Origin: Halobacillus karajensis
Lineage (GTDB): Bacteria; Bacillota; Bacilli; Bacillales; Halobacillaceae
DNA: 64,000 nucleotides
Assembly (NCBI RefSeq): GCF_900108515.1
Contig: NZ_FNWW01000001.1
Span: forward strand, 1 to 64,000
Direction: 5' to 3'
The notes beneath the pieces were generated by a model, which was given only the letters and a program-made list of their open reading frames with translations, did not search any database and was not told the DNA's origin. Position 1 is the first letter of the stretch, and every line of letters begins with the position of its first letter. The translations under genes were made by a program, and so were the position numbers. Shown here in pieces: positions 7,671-19,067 of this stretch.

Positions 7671-7714
7671 TATCGCCCCCCCTTATCCGAAAGACTTGAA
7701 TTCATGGTAATATA
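7671..7714 (+). repeat. Interspersed GCCCCC repeat, copy 7
   Basis: ATCGCCCCCCCTTATCCGA, AAGACTTGAATTCATGGTAA. It is the most diverged in the palindrome, but the preceding AACTGTTCAAG and about 25 bases further upstream match copy 4 closely. Confidence 0.65.
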
Positions 7715-7730
7715 CCCTTTCTCTCTATCC

Positions 7731-8369
7731 TTAATATTCTCTTATTAATATTCCATCGTTTTCATTACCACCTTGATATTCTACTTTAATACTAGCATGA
7801 GGAAGTTCCACCTCACTTTTTAAGATATCGATCAATTCATTGATCTTTTTTTCATCATTAGCTTTTCTTCCTCTATTAAGCCATATGGATATTGTAGGTG
7901 AAACATTTAGATCTTGAATATTTGGCAGGGCTACCTCCCCTACATATTCACTATCAATATCTGTCCCAGAATAACTAGATACAATCATCTCTGCTTCGCT
8001 AAATCTTGTTTTGATATCATCAATAATGAGATTATTTAACTTTTCTTCAAAAAAACTTACTGCATAAGTATCCACCATTTCTCCAGTATCCTTCTGTTCA
8101 TATACTAAAAAATCAACTCCATTAGTAGTGTTTGTTACCTTGGCAGCATACTCAAACCCATTAAAGTTCCCCATATTATCGTATAACGTATCATAAATCT
8201 CCATTTGTCCAGAAAATTGAGATTCTAGATAAGCACTTGCTTTTTCTTTCACTTCTTCTTCTTTGCCGGTACTAGGGGTCATTTCCACAATAAAAATAAT
8301 AATGATTAATCCAACCAAACCTACTACACATCCGATAGTTAATAAAAACCATTTAGTTGCTTTTCTCAT
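7731..8369 (-). CDS. Membrane-anchored extracellular protein of unknown function
   Basis: A 212-residue protein with one N-terminal membrane helix (residues about 6-29, FLLTIGCVVGLVGLIIIIFI) and a hydrophilic outer domain. The outer part begins with an acidic helix (GKEEEVKEKASAYLES), and the rest mixes beta-like and helical parts, ending in GNENDGILIREY. The ATG at 8369 follows GGAGGTACAT; a TTG four codons upstream overlaps that ribosome site. No domain is recognised. It stands alone between repeat copies 7 and 8. Confidence 0.7.
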   Translation of the reverse strand: MRKATKWFLLTIGCVVGLVGLIIIIFIVEMTPSTGKEEEVKEKASAYLESQFSGQMEIYDTLYDNMGNFNGFEYAAKVTNTTNGVDFLVYEQKDTGEMVDTYAVSFFEEKLNNLIIDDIKTRFSEAEMIVSSYSGTDIDSEYVGEVALPNIQDLNVSPTISIWLNRGRKANDEKKINELIDILKSEVELPHASIKVEYQGGNENDGILIREY

Positions 8370-8453
8370 ATGTACCTCCAATCACTTTGCAATGGGTAAT
8401 ACTTGCCCTATTTTACCATATATAGGAATTTATGTTGTGTTTTTATTCTTTAA

Positions 8454-8515
8454 TTATCTCGAAACTGAGTCTTCCACAAACCTGCCCTTTAGTTGAAGAC
8501 TCAGTTTCGAGATAA
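8454..8515. repeat. Interspersed repeat copy 8 with a head-to-head half copy
   Basis: GACTCAGTTTCGAGATAA at 8498-8515 has the same end as copy 4. The 21 bases at 8495-8515 are a perfect inverse of 8454-8474, separated by 20 bases that hold CTGCCCTTTAGTT. The region can therefore fold into a 21-bp hairpin. It may be two copies meeting head to head. Confidence 0.85.
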
Positions 8516-8710
8516 AACAATAAATTCTGTGTTGGAACCGTACAAAAATAAATTTTATTAGTGCCCAAACCTGTACTTCCCCTGTTAAGTTTCATACTTA
8601 TAACCCCCCTAACACTCCCTCCACAAAGTTGGGAAACAATTGGAGGTTTAAATACACAAAACATATTCGGCTGGATGACATAAATAGGGAACAAAAGCTC
8701 ACTAAATAAA

Positions 8711-8746
8711 AAACCCTTGTCACAGTAATGTTTGTGACAAGGGTTT
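8711..8746 (-). terminator. Terminator of the suf operon
   Basis: AAACCCTTGTCAC and GTGACAAGGGTTT form a 13-bp stem, followed on the minus strand by TTTTTTATTT. Confidence 0.9.
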
Positions 8747-8753
8747 AAAGTTA

Positions 8754-10151
8754 TTAACCGATAGAACCTTCCATTTCGAACTTAATCAGGCGGTTCATTT
8801 CAACGGCATATTCCATTGGTAATTCTTTCGTAAATGGTTCAATGAAGCCCATGACGATCATTTCAGTCGCTTCTTCTTCGGAAATTCCGCGACTCATCAA
8901 GTAGAACAACTGCTCCTCTGATACTTTAGAAACTTTCGCTTCGTGTTCAAGAGAGATATTCTCATTCATGATCTCATTGTAAGGAATTGTATCAGATGTG
9001 GACTCGTTATCCATGATGAGCGTATCACACTCAACGTTTGAACGGGCACCTTCGGCTTTACGACCGAATTGAACGATCCCACGATAAGTTACTTTACCAC
9101 CATGTTTAGAAATGGACTTAGAAACGATTGTGGAAGACGTATTCGGTGCCAGGTGGTGCATTTTTGCACCGGCATCTTGGTGCTGTCCTTTACCTGCAAG
9201 CGCGATAGATAGAGTCATACCACGTGCTCCTTCTCCTTTAAGAAGAACAGCAGGGTATTTCATGGTCAGCTTAGATCCAAGGTTTCCGTCGACCCATTCC
9301 ATGGTTGCATTAGACTCAGCCACTGCGCGTTTCGTAACCAGGTTATATACGTTATTCGCCCAGTTTTGAATCGTTGTATAACGGCAGTAGGCGTTATCCT
9401 TAACAAAAATCTCAACAACTGCACTGTGCAGGGAGCTTGAAGAATACGTAGGTGCTGTACAACCTTCAACGTAGTGTACAGATGATCCTTCATCAGCGAT
9501 GATCAAGGTACGCTCGAATTGTCCCATATTTTCAGAGTTAATTCTGAAATAAGCCTGAAGAGGTGTTTCTACTTTAGTATCTTTCGGAACGTAGATGAAA
9601 GAACCTCCAGACCAAACCGCTGAGTTCAGGGCAGCGAATTTGTTGTCTGACGGCGGGATTACTTTCCCGAAGTATTCTTTGAAGATATCTTCGTTTTCTT
9701 TAAGGGCAGAATCGGTATCCTTAAAGATAACCCCCAGCTCTTCAAGATCTTTTTCCATGTTGTGATAAACCACTTCAGATTCATACTGGGCAGATACACC
9801 TGCAAGGTACTTCTGCTCAGCTTCAGGAATTCCAAGCCGGTCAAATGTGTTTTTGATTTCTTCAGGAACTTCGTCCCAGGAACGTTCTGAACGCTCAGAT
9901 GGCTTCACATAGTAAGTGATATCGTCAAAATCAAGCTCAGAAAGGTCGCCGCCCCATTGTGGCATCGGCATTTTATAGAATTGCTCTAAAGATTTCAAAC
10001 GGAAATCAAGCATCCATTTCGGTTCTTCTTTATAGTTGGAGATTTGTTCGACAACTTCTTTCGTCAAACCTTTTTGCGTACGGAAAATCGAAACATCTTT
10101 TTCATGGAATCCGTATTGGTACTCTCCCACTTCTGGCGCTTTTTTGGCCAT
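8754..10151 (-). CDS. sufB: Fe-S cluster assembly scaffold protein SufB
   Basis: SufB, 465 residues, is the scaffold core of the SUF machine, on which [Fe-S] clusters form with SufC and SufD. The beta-helix middle and the C-terminal segment match the family, with [20 protein letters not shown] and the ending [12 protein letters not shown]. The start at 10151 is set by AAAAGGAGGTATATACT; an open extension of 30 codons upstream lacks such a site. It is the last gene of sufC-sufD-sufS-sufU-sufB, 29 bases after sufU. Length and order are those of Bacillus. Confidence 0.97.
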   Translation of the reverse strand: MAKKAPEVGEYQYGFHEKDVSIFRTQKGLTKEVVEQISNYKEEPKWMLDFRLKSLEQFYKMPMPQWGGDLSELDFDDITYYVKPSERSERSWDEVPEEIKNTFDRLGIPEAEQKYLAGVSAQYESEVVYHNMEKDLEELGVIFKDTDSALKENEDIFKEYFGKVIPPSDNKFAALNSAVWSGGSFIYVPKDTKVETPLQAYFRINSENMGQFERTLIIADEGSSVHYVEGCTAPTYSSSSLHSAVVEIFVKDNAYCRYTTIQNWANNVYNLVTKRAVAESNATMEWVDGNLGSKLTMKYPAVLLKGEGARGMTLSIALAGKGQHQDAGAKMHHLAPNTSSTIVSKSISKHGGKVTYRGIVQFGRKAEGARSNVECDTLIMDNESTSDTIPYNEIMNENISLEHEAKVSKVSEEQLFYLMSRGISEEEATEMIVMGFIEPFTKELPMEYAVEMNRLIKFEMEGSIG

Positions 10152-10180
10152 AGTATATACCTCCTTTTGGTATAGAAAGC

Positions 10181-13141
<2,961 letters not shown>

Positions 13142-13160
13142 GATTACCCTCCTATCTTGA

Positions 13161-13940
13161 TTACGCGTTAACGGTTTCGTCTTCGATGCCAAGCTCCTGC
13201 TTAATCCAGTCATAACCTTCCGCTTCCAGACGCTGGGAAAGTTCAGGTCCACCAGATTTAACAACGCGTCCTTGCATCATAACGTGTACTTTATCAGGAG
13301 TGATGTAGTTCAAAAGACGTTGGTAGTGAGTGATGATCAAGCATCCGAAAGCGTCATTACGCATTTCATTAATGCCGTTTGCAACAACCTTCAGTGCGTC
13401 GATGTCAAGCCCGGAGTCAATTTCATCCAAGATTGCAATCGCAGGTTGAATCATCATAAGTTGGAGAATTTCGTTACGTTTTTTCTCCCCACCGGAGAAA
13501 CCTTCATTTAGATAGCGCTGGGCCATGTTTTTATCCATTTCAAGCGTATCCATTTTAGAATCCATGTCTTTAATGAACTTCATTAGAGAGATCTCATCAC
13601 CTTCTTCACGGTGAGCGTTAATTGCAGAACGCAAGAAGTCGGAGTTTGTTACACCACTGATTTCACTAGGGTATTGCATTGCAAGGAATAGACCTGCCTG
13701 GGCGCGTTCATCTACTTCCATTTCAAGGACGTTCTCGCCATCAAGCAAAACTTCACCTTTGGTTACTTCATATTTCGGGTGTCCCATAATCGCGGAAGCT
13801 AAGGTTGACTTACCTGTTCCGTTCGGTCCCATAACAGCGTGGAACTCACCGCCGTTGATCGTTAAATTTACACCTTTAAGGATTTCTTGACCTTCAATTT
13901 CTACGTGAAGATCTTTAATTTCTAGAGTTGATCCTGCCAT
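13161..13940 (-). CDS. sufC: SUF-associated ABC ATPase SufC
   Basis: SufC, 259 residues, is the soluble ATPase that drives conformational change of SufB-SufD. The Walker A motif is GPNGTGKST (about residues 37-45), the signature is FSGGEKKRNE and Walker B is AILDEIDSGLD. The FSGGEKKRNE form is specific for SufC among ABC ATPases. The ATG at 13940 follows CTGGAGGTATACATT. It is the first gene of the operon. Its roughly 190-base leader contains TTGATA and TATAAG elements that may be the promoter, though their 15-base spacing is short. Confidence 0.97.
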   Translation of the reverse strand: MAGSTLEIKDLHVEIEGQEILKGVNLTINGGEFHAVMGPNGTGKSTLASAIMGHPKYEVTKGEVLLDGENVLEMEVDERAQAGLFLAMQYPSEISGVTNSDFLRSAINAHREEGDEISLMKFIKDMDSKMDTLEMDKNMAQRYLNEGFSGGEKKRNEILQLMMIQPAIAILDEIDSGLDIDALKVVANGINEMRNDAFGCLIITHYQRLLNYITPDKVHVMMQGRVVKSGGPELSQRLEAEGYDWIKQELGIEDETVNA

Positions 13941-14132
13941 AATGTATACCTCCAGTATCTATTTTTATTGAATGTCCAAGTTGATTAAGATCAAAGAACC
14001 ATTCTCAATTTATTCTCATTACAATCTTATATCAAATAGTATTTGTTATCAACTTTTTGCCCTCATGTAAAACAAAGGTTTTTGGACATGCGAACTACAA
14101 ATTTTTGCATTTTTCATCAATATTATAACATG

Positions 14133-14166
14133 AAAAAATCAGGTGGCTAAACACACCTGATTTTTT
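14133..14166. terminator. Bidirectional-looking terminator between suf and the small gene
   Basis: AAAAAATCAGGTG and CACCTGATTTTTT are perfect 13-base arms with an 8-base loop. On the minus strand the T-run ends the small gene that stops at 14182. Confidence 0.9.
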
Positions 14167-14181
14167 AAATAGAACAAATTA

Positions 14182-14370
14182 TTATTTATGCAGTTGACGG
14201 TCAACTTGGGCAATCATCTTCTGACTCTCTTCGAATTCTCGTTGGCGTTTTTCTTCCACTTTTAAGCGTGTGTCCAACTTTCTGCTGTACTCTGCATAAC
14301 TCATGTTATGCGCTTGATGCATCGCTTTTTCCATGTCAGCAGTATAATTCAAATTCAGATCGTCACTAAT
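14182..14370 (-). CDS. Small helical protein, possible ATT start
   Basis: A frame of 62 residues on the minus strand, highly charged and helical (YAEYSRKLDTRLKVEEKRQR), ending in AQVDRQLHK just before a strong terminator. The first in-frame ATG (14334) has no ribosome site. AAAGGG lies ten bases before an ATT codon at 14368-14370, and an in-frame stop is just upstream, so either a rare ATT start or initiation at the internal ATG (50 residues) must be used. Codon pattern and position support a real gene between yurZ and sufC. No family is recognised. Confidence 0.6.
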   Translation of the reverse strand: MSDDLNLNYTADMEKAMHQAHNMSYAEYSRKLDTRLKVEEKRQREFEESQKMIAQVDRQLHK

Positions 14371-14548
14371 AACGAATCAACCCTTTCAGATTATTTACAC
14401 AATTAAAAATATCATACATCCTATACTCAAATAAAGGGCTTTAAAACTCCAAATAATTCTAAAACTGCACTCCACATTAGATGTAAGCGTTTGCTGCGGG
14501 TGAAAATATAGAATACATGGCATTTCCTTAAATTTTCTAACAATTCAA

Positions 14549-14914
14549 TCAGTTGATAGATGAAGTGAGATCCGTATAAGCGTCCTGCACAAGAGTTACG
14601 GCCTGACTTAAAGCTGCACCACCGCCAAAAGCTGCGGCCACACCACAGGCTTCCAATATTTCTTTCTCCGTTGCGCCTTGATCTACACACCCTTTCGTAT
14701 GATAGATCATGCAGTACTCATCTTGAGCTACAATACTGATGCCTAGAGCCATTAATTGTTTTTCTTTTTTGGATATTTCTCCACCCTTAAAACATTCTTC
14801 TGTAAACTCACTAAACTTATGAGCCACTTCTGGCATGTGGTCTGTAAAGGCTCCCATTCCTTCTTTAAAATCATGCAAATAATTCTGCGTCCAAGTCATA
14901 TTCTGCTCTTGCAT
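14549..14914 (-). CDS. yurZ: Carboxymuconolactone decarboxylase-like protein (YurZ)
   Basis: A 121-residue AhpD/CMD-fold protein. The motif [11 protein letters not shown] at about residues 66-76 holds the Cys and His of the family's redox or catalytic site. The true substrate is unknown; members act as peroxidase partners or decarboxylases. The start at 14914 has TTGGGAGGTTC upstream. In B. subtilis yurZ sits at the same place between sufC and the methionine importer, which supports the name. It is read separately from metQ, whose terminator lies just upstream. Confidence 0.85.
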   Translation of the reverse strand: MQEQNMTWTQNYLHDFKEGMGAFTDHMPEVAHKFSEFTEECFKGGEISKKEKQLMALGISIVAQDEYCMIYHTKGCVDQGATEKEILEACGVAAAFGGGAALSQAVTLVQDAYTDLTSSIN

Positions 14915-14939
14915 CTATTGAACCTCCCAATAAAAATAA

Positions 14940-14969
14940 GTGACTGCGGTTAGTATAAACCACAGTCAC
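14940..14969. terminator. Terminator between metQ and yurZ
   Basis: GTGACTGCGGTT and AACCACAGTCAC pair with one mismatch, with T-rich sequence on both sides. On the minus strand it ends the metNIQ transcript. Confidence 0.85.
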
Positions 14970-14981
14970 TCTTTTTATCCT

Positions 14982-15836
14982 TTATTCTGAATCAGCTGAA
15001 ACAGGGACAACTGCTCCATCGTATTCTTCTTTTATAAAGTTTTGAATTTCTTCAGAACGTAGGACCTCCACAAGCTTGTTGAGTGCTTCATTATCTTTAT
15101 CTTTACTTTGAGCTGCTACTACATTCACATAAGGAGAGTTCGTACCCTCAAGAATGATTGCATCTTCTTTTGGTACAAGGCCTGCTTCAATAGCATAGTT
15201 CGTATTAATAGCTACAAGCACATTTTCTTCGCGTTTATAAACTTCTGGAAGTCCTGCAGCATCAACACCTGTATCAAATTCGATATTTTTAGGATTTTCC
15301 ACGATATCATCTACCGTAGCTTCTACTTTTTCAACGCTCTCGTCCAATTTGATCAGTCCTTCTTTTTCTAAAATAGATAAGACACGACCATGAGTAGAAA
15401 CAGAACGGCTCATAACCAATGTAGTACCTTCCTCAATATCATCAATATCATCATATTTTTGAGAGTAAACACCGATGGGTTCAATATGAATACCACCAAG
15501 ATTTGCGAAATCATATCCATTCTCTTTTTCTTGTACTTCTAAATAAGGAATGGTTTGAAAATAGTTCGCATCTATCCGACCTTCTGATAAATCTTTATTA
15601 GGTAAAATATAGTCTTGATACTCTTCGATTTTTAATGTAATACCTTCTTCCTCAAGAAGTGGCTTTGCTTCCTCTAAAACTTCTGCGTGAGGAACACTAG
15701 TGGCCCCAACTTTAATTTCAGAGCTTTCTTCACTGCCTCCTTCTTCAGAACCTGAAGCATCATCTTCAGATGAACCACATGCAGCAAGTACAAGGACAAA
15801 TAATAAGGCAAGTGCGCCTGTCCATATTTTTTTCAT
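14982..15836 (-). CDS. metQ: Methionine ABC transporter substrate-binding lipoprotein MetQ
   Basis: MetQ, 284 residues, captures methionine outside the membrane. A signal peptide ends in the lipobox LAACGSS with Cys20, followed by a Ser/Glu-rich linker. The NlpA domain follows, with VGATSVPHAEVLEEAKP and the binding-lobe motifs NYFQTIPYLE and NTNYAIEAGL. The start follows GGGAGAGGTTATCA. It is the last gene of metN-metI-metQ, 28 bases after metI, and is controlled with them by SAM riboswitches. Confidence 0.95.
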   Translation of the reverse strand: MKKIWTGALALLFVLVLAACGSSEDDASGSEEGGSEESSEIKVGATSVPHAEVLEEAKPLLEEEGITLKIEEYQDYILPNKDLSEGRIDANYFQTIPYLEVQEKENGYDFANLGGIHIEPIGVYSQKYDDIDDIEEGTTLVMSRSVSTHGRVLSILEKEGLIKLDESVEKVEATVDDIVENPKNIEFDTGVDAAGLPEVYKREENVLVAINTNYAIEAGLVPKEDAIILEGTNSPYVNVVAAQSKDKDNEALNKLVEVLRSEEIQNFIKEEYDGAVVPVSADSE

Positions 15837-15864
15837 TGATAACCTCTCCCTTTTATCTATATTT

Positions 15865-16533
15865 TTATCTTTTATCTAATTTACGGGTCACTAAGTCTCC
15901 GATGAACTGGAAAACAAACACAATGATAATTATGAGTATAGTGCACATAAACACTACATCCCAGTTACTACGCTGGAATCCATAAAAATAAGCAAAGTCG
16001 CCTAATCCACCAGCTCCAATTGCACCTGCAACAGCTGTATACCCAATCAAAGCGATAGCCGTTACTGTAATGCCTGAAATAAGAGCAGGCATTGATTCTG
16101 GAAGTAATACTTTGAAAACGATCGTGGAATATTTAGATCCCATTGATTTTGCCGCTTCCACGACCCCTTTATCCACTTCCTTCAAAGCTATTTCAACTAA
16201 ACGAGCGTAAAAAGGAGCTCCGCCAATAATTAACGCAGGTAACGCAGCATTCGGTCCGCGGATAGTTCCCACTAAGAAATCAGTAAACGGGAATAATAAC
16301 AAAATTAATATAATGAATGGAATGGCACGGAACACATTGACTACAGACGCAGTAATCATGTTCAAAATTTTGTTTTGCCAAAGACCTCCAGGGCCGGACA
16401 AGAACAGAAGCAGGCCTAAGAAAAGGCCAATAATGAATGTTCCTGCAACGGAAATTAACGTCATGTACAACGTTTCATTTGTAGCTGTAACCATATCTTC
16501 CATACTCACATTAGGAAACCATTGATTAAGCAT
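15865..16533 (-). CDS. metI: Methionine ABC transporter permease MetI
   Basis: MetI (MetP in B. subtilis), 222 residues, is the membrane channel of the methionine importer. It has five hydrophobic segments and the EAA-type ATPase-contact loop around EAAKSMGSKYSTIVFKVLLP. Its ATG lies 8 bases inside the end of metN, and its ribosome site GGAGGTGG is within metN, so translation is coupled. Confidence 0.95.
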   Translation of the reverse strand: MLNQWFPNVSMEDMVTATNETLYMTLISVAGTFIIGLFLGLLLFLSGPGGLWQNKILNMITASVVNVFRAIPFIILILLLFPFTDFLVGTIRGPNAALPALIIGGAPFYARLVEIALKEVDKGVVEAAKSMGSKYSTIVFKVLLPESMPALISGITVTAIALIGYTAVAGAIGAGGLGDFAYFYGFQRSNWDVVFMCTILIIIIVFVFQFIGDLVTRKLDKR

Positions 16534-17551
16534 CTGGGTCCACCTCCACTTCTACTGAGGTGGATTGAATATAATGAATAGCCCGGTTTATTTCATCTTG
16601 TTCCCCTTCAAACTGGACATACATTGTCCCGTAGGCTCCCTTTTGAGTTTGGGTTATTTTCCCATGAAGAATGTTGACATCAACTGTGAATTTTCGTGAA
16701 ATCTCACTAATCAACGCCTGATTGGTACTTTCACCCACAAAATGTAAACGGATGATTTCACCTGCTTCGTAATTGTTCTTAATCACTTGCATGGATGTCT
16801 CTTTTTCTGGATCTCCCATCACTTGATCCACAAACTTCTTCGTCACTTGTCTTTGTGGGTGTAAGAAAACATCTAAGACCTCGCCCTGTTCGACGATTTT
16901 CCCTTGTTCCATGACAGCCACCTGGTGACAAATCTTTCTAATTACATGCATTTCGTGGGTAATGAGTACAATGGTGAGGCCTAATTTTTCATTGATATCA
17001 ACCAAAAGATCAAGAATTGAATCCGTGGTTTCCGGGTCTAATGCTGATGTAGCCTCATCACACAAAAGGACTTTCGGGTTATTGGCGAGTGCACGCGCTA
17101 TCCCAACTCTTTGCTTTTGGCCACCGCTTAGTTGAGAAGGATATGATCCTCCGCGCCCTTTTAAACCAACAAGCTCAATTAAGTCATTGACACGCTTTTG
17201 TCTTTCAGCTCTCGGAACACCTGCTATTTCCAGGGGGAAAGCTATATTGTCATGAACCGTACGTGACCAGAGCAGATTGAAATGCTGGAAGATCATCCCG
17301 ATTTCCTGACGTGCCAGCCTTAACTTTCCTTTGTTCATGGAAGTTAAGTTTTGATCATCTACCCAAATACTACCTTCAGTTGGATCTTCCAAACGATTAA
17401 GTAAACGAATAAATGTACTCTTTCCAGCCCCACTGTAACCAATGACGCCATATATTTCCCCTTTATTAATTTCCAGACTTAGATCATCTACAGCCCGAAC
17501 ATCCTGATCTTTCGTGTGGAATATTTTTGATAATCCTTTGATTGTAATCAT
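16526..17551 (-). CDS. metN: Methionine ABC transporter ATPase MetN
   Basis: MetN, 341 residues, powers methionine import. Walker A GYSGAGKST (about 38-46), signature LSGGQKQRVGIARAL and Walker B VLLCDEATSALDP are all present. Residues from about 265 form the NIL domain that in homologues binds methionine and inhibits uptake when it is plentiful. The start follows GGAGGGAAAAACAGC. About 590 bases of leader upstream contain two SAM-I riboswitches, so expression should rise when S-adenosylmethionine is low. Confidence 0.96.
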   Translation of the reverse strand: MITIKGLSKIFHTKDQDVRAVDDLSLEINKGEIYGVIGYSGAGKSTFIRLLNRLEDPTEGSIWVDDQNLTSMNKGKLRLARQEIGMIFQHFNLLWSRTVHDNIAFPLEIAGVPRAERQKRVNDLIELVGLKGRGGSYPSQLSGGQKQRVGIARALANNPKVLLCDEATSALDPETTDSILDLLVDINEKLGLTIVLITHEMHVIRKICHQVAVMEQGKIVEQGEVLDVFLHPQRQVTKKFVDQVMGDPEKETSMQVIKNNYEAGEIIRLHFVGESTNQALISEISRKFTVDVNILHGKITQTQKGAYGTMYVQFEGEQDEINRAIHYIQSTSVEVEVDPDA

Positions 17552-17571
17552 GCTGTTTTTCCCTCCACTTC

Positions 17572-17742
17572 AAAAAAACGCCACGCTGTTAGGAGAACAG
17601 AATGGCGTTTCACAATACATTGTCTGTTCTCTCATCTTTCAAAGCCTATCGCTTTGCAGGATTTGGCACCTTGTCAAGTGTGTGTACTTGCTGGTTGCCG
17701 GGCATCGTAGGGCCAGTCCCTCCGCCTCTCTGGATAAGAGAT
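17572..17742 (-). promoter_or_regulatory. SAM-I (S-box) riboswitch, proximal copy, with terminator
   Basis: Read on the minus strand, CTTATCCAGAGAGGCGGAGG, then GATGCCCGGCAACC, GGTGCCAAATCCTGC and GAAAGATGAGAG give the conserved SAM-I core. CTCTTATC and GATGAGAG close helix P1. Downstream, AACGCCATTCTGTT and AACAGCGTGGCGTT form a terminator (17576-17610) with TTTTTTT. SAM binding should favour termination before metN, which starts 21 bases later. Confidence 0.95.
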
Positions 17743-17985
17743 TTTTAACTTATTAAATTATTATCACTTTAACTCAATTAATCAGTACAAAAAGGATTTT
17801 AGCACCGTAAGAATTTTGTGTCAACTTATAAATGCAGATTGTTCTGAAAAAAATACAAATGAACATTATAACTTGAAGCTCCTGTCTATCGGCTTAAGTC
17901 TAGCCTGAGAGTAAGTTTTTTGTCCCGGGTGAATGACTTAAGACCTCGAGTGGAGACAACACTCAATTATTATTTTTTGGACAAT

Positions 17986-18138
17986 AAAAAAATCCCTTCT
18001 TTAATAGAAGAGATCCTCAGGTTCTTTTCTCATCTATCAAAGTCTACAGACTTCGCAGGAATTAGCACCGTACAAACAAACTTGCCGGTTGCTGGGCATC
18101 GCAGGGCCTGTCCCTCCGCCTCTCTGGATAAGTGAAAA
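17986..18138 (-). promoter_or_regulatory. SAM-I (S-box) riboswitch, distal copy, with terminator
   Basis: A second complete S-box core on the minus strand: CTTATCCAGAGAGGCGGAGG, GATGCCCAGCAACC, GGTGCTAATTCCTGC and GATAGATGAGAA. It is followed by its own hairpin ATCTCTTCT/AGAAGGGAT and TTTTTTT (17986-18014). It lies about 240 bases upstream of the first copy in the same orientation, so a metN transcript must pass two terminators. Confidence 0.93.
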
Positions 18139-18225
18139 TGTCGATATGAAATTAATAGTTATGTTAGCATGAGGAATATAGACTCGTCAATAAAAAACTT
18201 TCATCCAAAAAGAAGGAGAATCAAC

Positions 18226-18645
18226 TTGAGTGAAAAAGCACCTTTATTCGAATTGCCTTATATTAATGGGGAAAAAACGTATAAGCTAAAAAATGATCTT
18301 GGAAAGGTCGTCCTCCTGACATTTTGGGTGTCCTGGTGCCCAGATTGTGGGAAAGACCTACCCAAAAAAGAGCAACTTTATAAGACAATGGACCATGAAA
18401 AAGTGCAGATGATGACCATAAATGTAACAGGGCGTGAGAGAAATGCTGAAGAAGGTCTAGAATACTCGCAAAAGTTTTTGTCGCAGCCTACTCTTGCTGA
18501 TGAAGGCCGCTCTATTTATGATCTTTATAAATGTGAAGGAGTCCCGTCAACTGTAATAATCAATCAAAAAGGAGAGGTTCATGCCAACTTCGGCGATCAA
18601 GCTTCTTTTTTGGATATCGTAAGTAAACTGGGAGAAATCATATAA
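18226..18645 (+). CDS. TlpA/ResA-like thiol-disulfide oxidoreductase
   Basis: A 139-residue thioredoxin-fold protein of the AhpC/TlpA class. It begins SEKAPLFELPYINGEK and carries the active site SWCPDCGKDLP, with PSTVIINQKGEVH containing the cis-Pro loop. No signal peptide is present from the preferred start, so it is probably cytosolic. The start is TTG at 18226, seven bases after AAGGAG; an in-frame ATG at 18169 would add a basic extension without a ribosome site. It is divergent from metN, sharing about 90 bases with the riboswitch promoter. The redox partner is unknown. Confidence 0.85.
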   Translation: MSEKAPLFELPYINGEKTYKLKNDLGKVVLLTFWVSWCPDCGKDLPKKEQLYKTMDHEKVQMMTINVTGRERNAEEGLEYSQKFLSQPTLADEGRSIYDLYKCEGVPSTVIINQKGEVHANFGDQASFLDIVSKLGEII

Positions 18646-18677
18646 AAAAACAGGGATCGGACACTTCCCTGTTTTTT
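18645..18677 (+). terminator. Terminator after the TlpA-like gene
   Basis: AAAAAACAGGGA and TCCCTGTTTTTT are perfect arms. The A-run on the other side may also serve the minus-strand gene that ends at 18743. Confidence 0.9.
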
Positions 18678-18742
18678 GATTATTAATTCACTACCGTATA
18701 CTTTGAACCTGACGAAATTCCATCATTTCCCGGGAAATTCCC

Positions 18743-19057
18743 CTAATATTCTACATACTTAACAACTTGCTCATACATGTGGGAAACTGAATGAAAAGCA
18801 TATATTTTCTGCTTGATTTGCCCTTGTTTAGTTACTACCAAACAAGGGACGCTTTCTATCTTGTACTTTTTCATGAGTTCTGGGTAAAGAGATGCATTCA
18901 ATTCTTTAAAAACCTCTCTATTAAACACCACTTCTAACGTAGTGAGCATTTTACGAGCTAAGTGACAAGTACCGCAAAAGGGACTGTGTATAAAAATAAG
19001 TGTCGTACCTGGTGCATCCAACGTTCGTTTTCCATCCCCTGACTGCATTTCCTGCAC
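18743..19057 (-). CDS. yusE: Thioredoxin-like protein (YusE)
   Basis: A 104-residue thioredoxin-fold protein with active site SPFCGTCHLARK at about residues 27-38 and the cis-Pro segment KIESVPCLVVTKQG. The function is unproven; thiol-disulfide exchange is expected. The start is GTG at 19057 with GGAGGATATAT upstream. It is followed closely upstream by yusF and gcvH, the same order as yusE-yusF-gcvH-yusI in B. subtilis. Confidence 0.85.
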   Translation of the reverse strand: MQEMQSGDGKRTLDAPGTTLIFIHSPFCGTCHLARKMLTTLEVVFNREVFKELNASLYPELMKKYKIESVPCLVVTKQGQIKQKIYAFHSVSHMYEQVVKYVEY

Positions 19058-19067
19058 ATATATCCTC

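Noticed and set aside
430-8515. Integron attC sites as explanation of the repeat array
   Set aside because: The GTT...AAC arms recall attC, but the core GTTRRRY/RYYYAAC is not matched in most copies, no tyrosine integrase gene is present, and the loop structure differs. Only the cassette-like layout is kept as an idea.
430-8515. CRISPR array
   Set aside because: Copies are hundreds of bases to kilobases apart, diverged, and separated by genes. No cas genes are seen.
8443-8694. 83-codon minus-strand frame across repeat copy 8
   Set aside because: It reads through the 21-base inverted repeat and has no protein-like pattern. A GGGGGG before an internal ATG (about 8597) makes a 51-codon version possible, but there is no other support.
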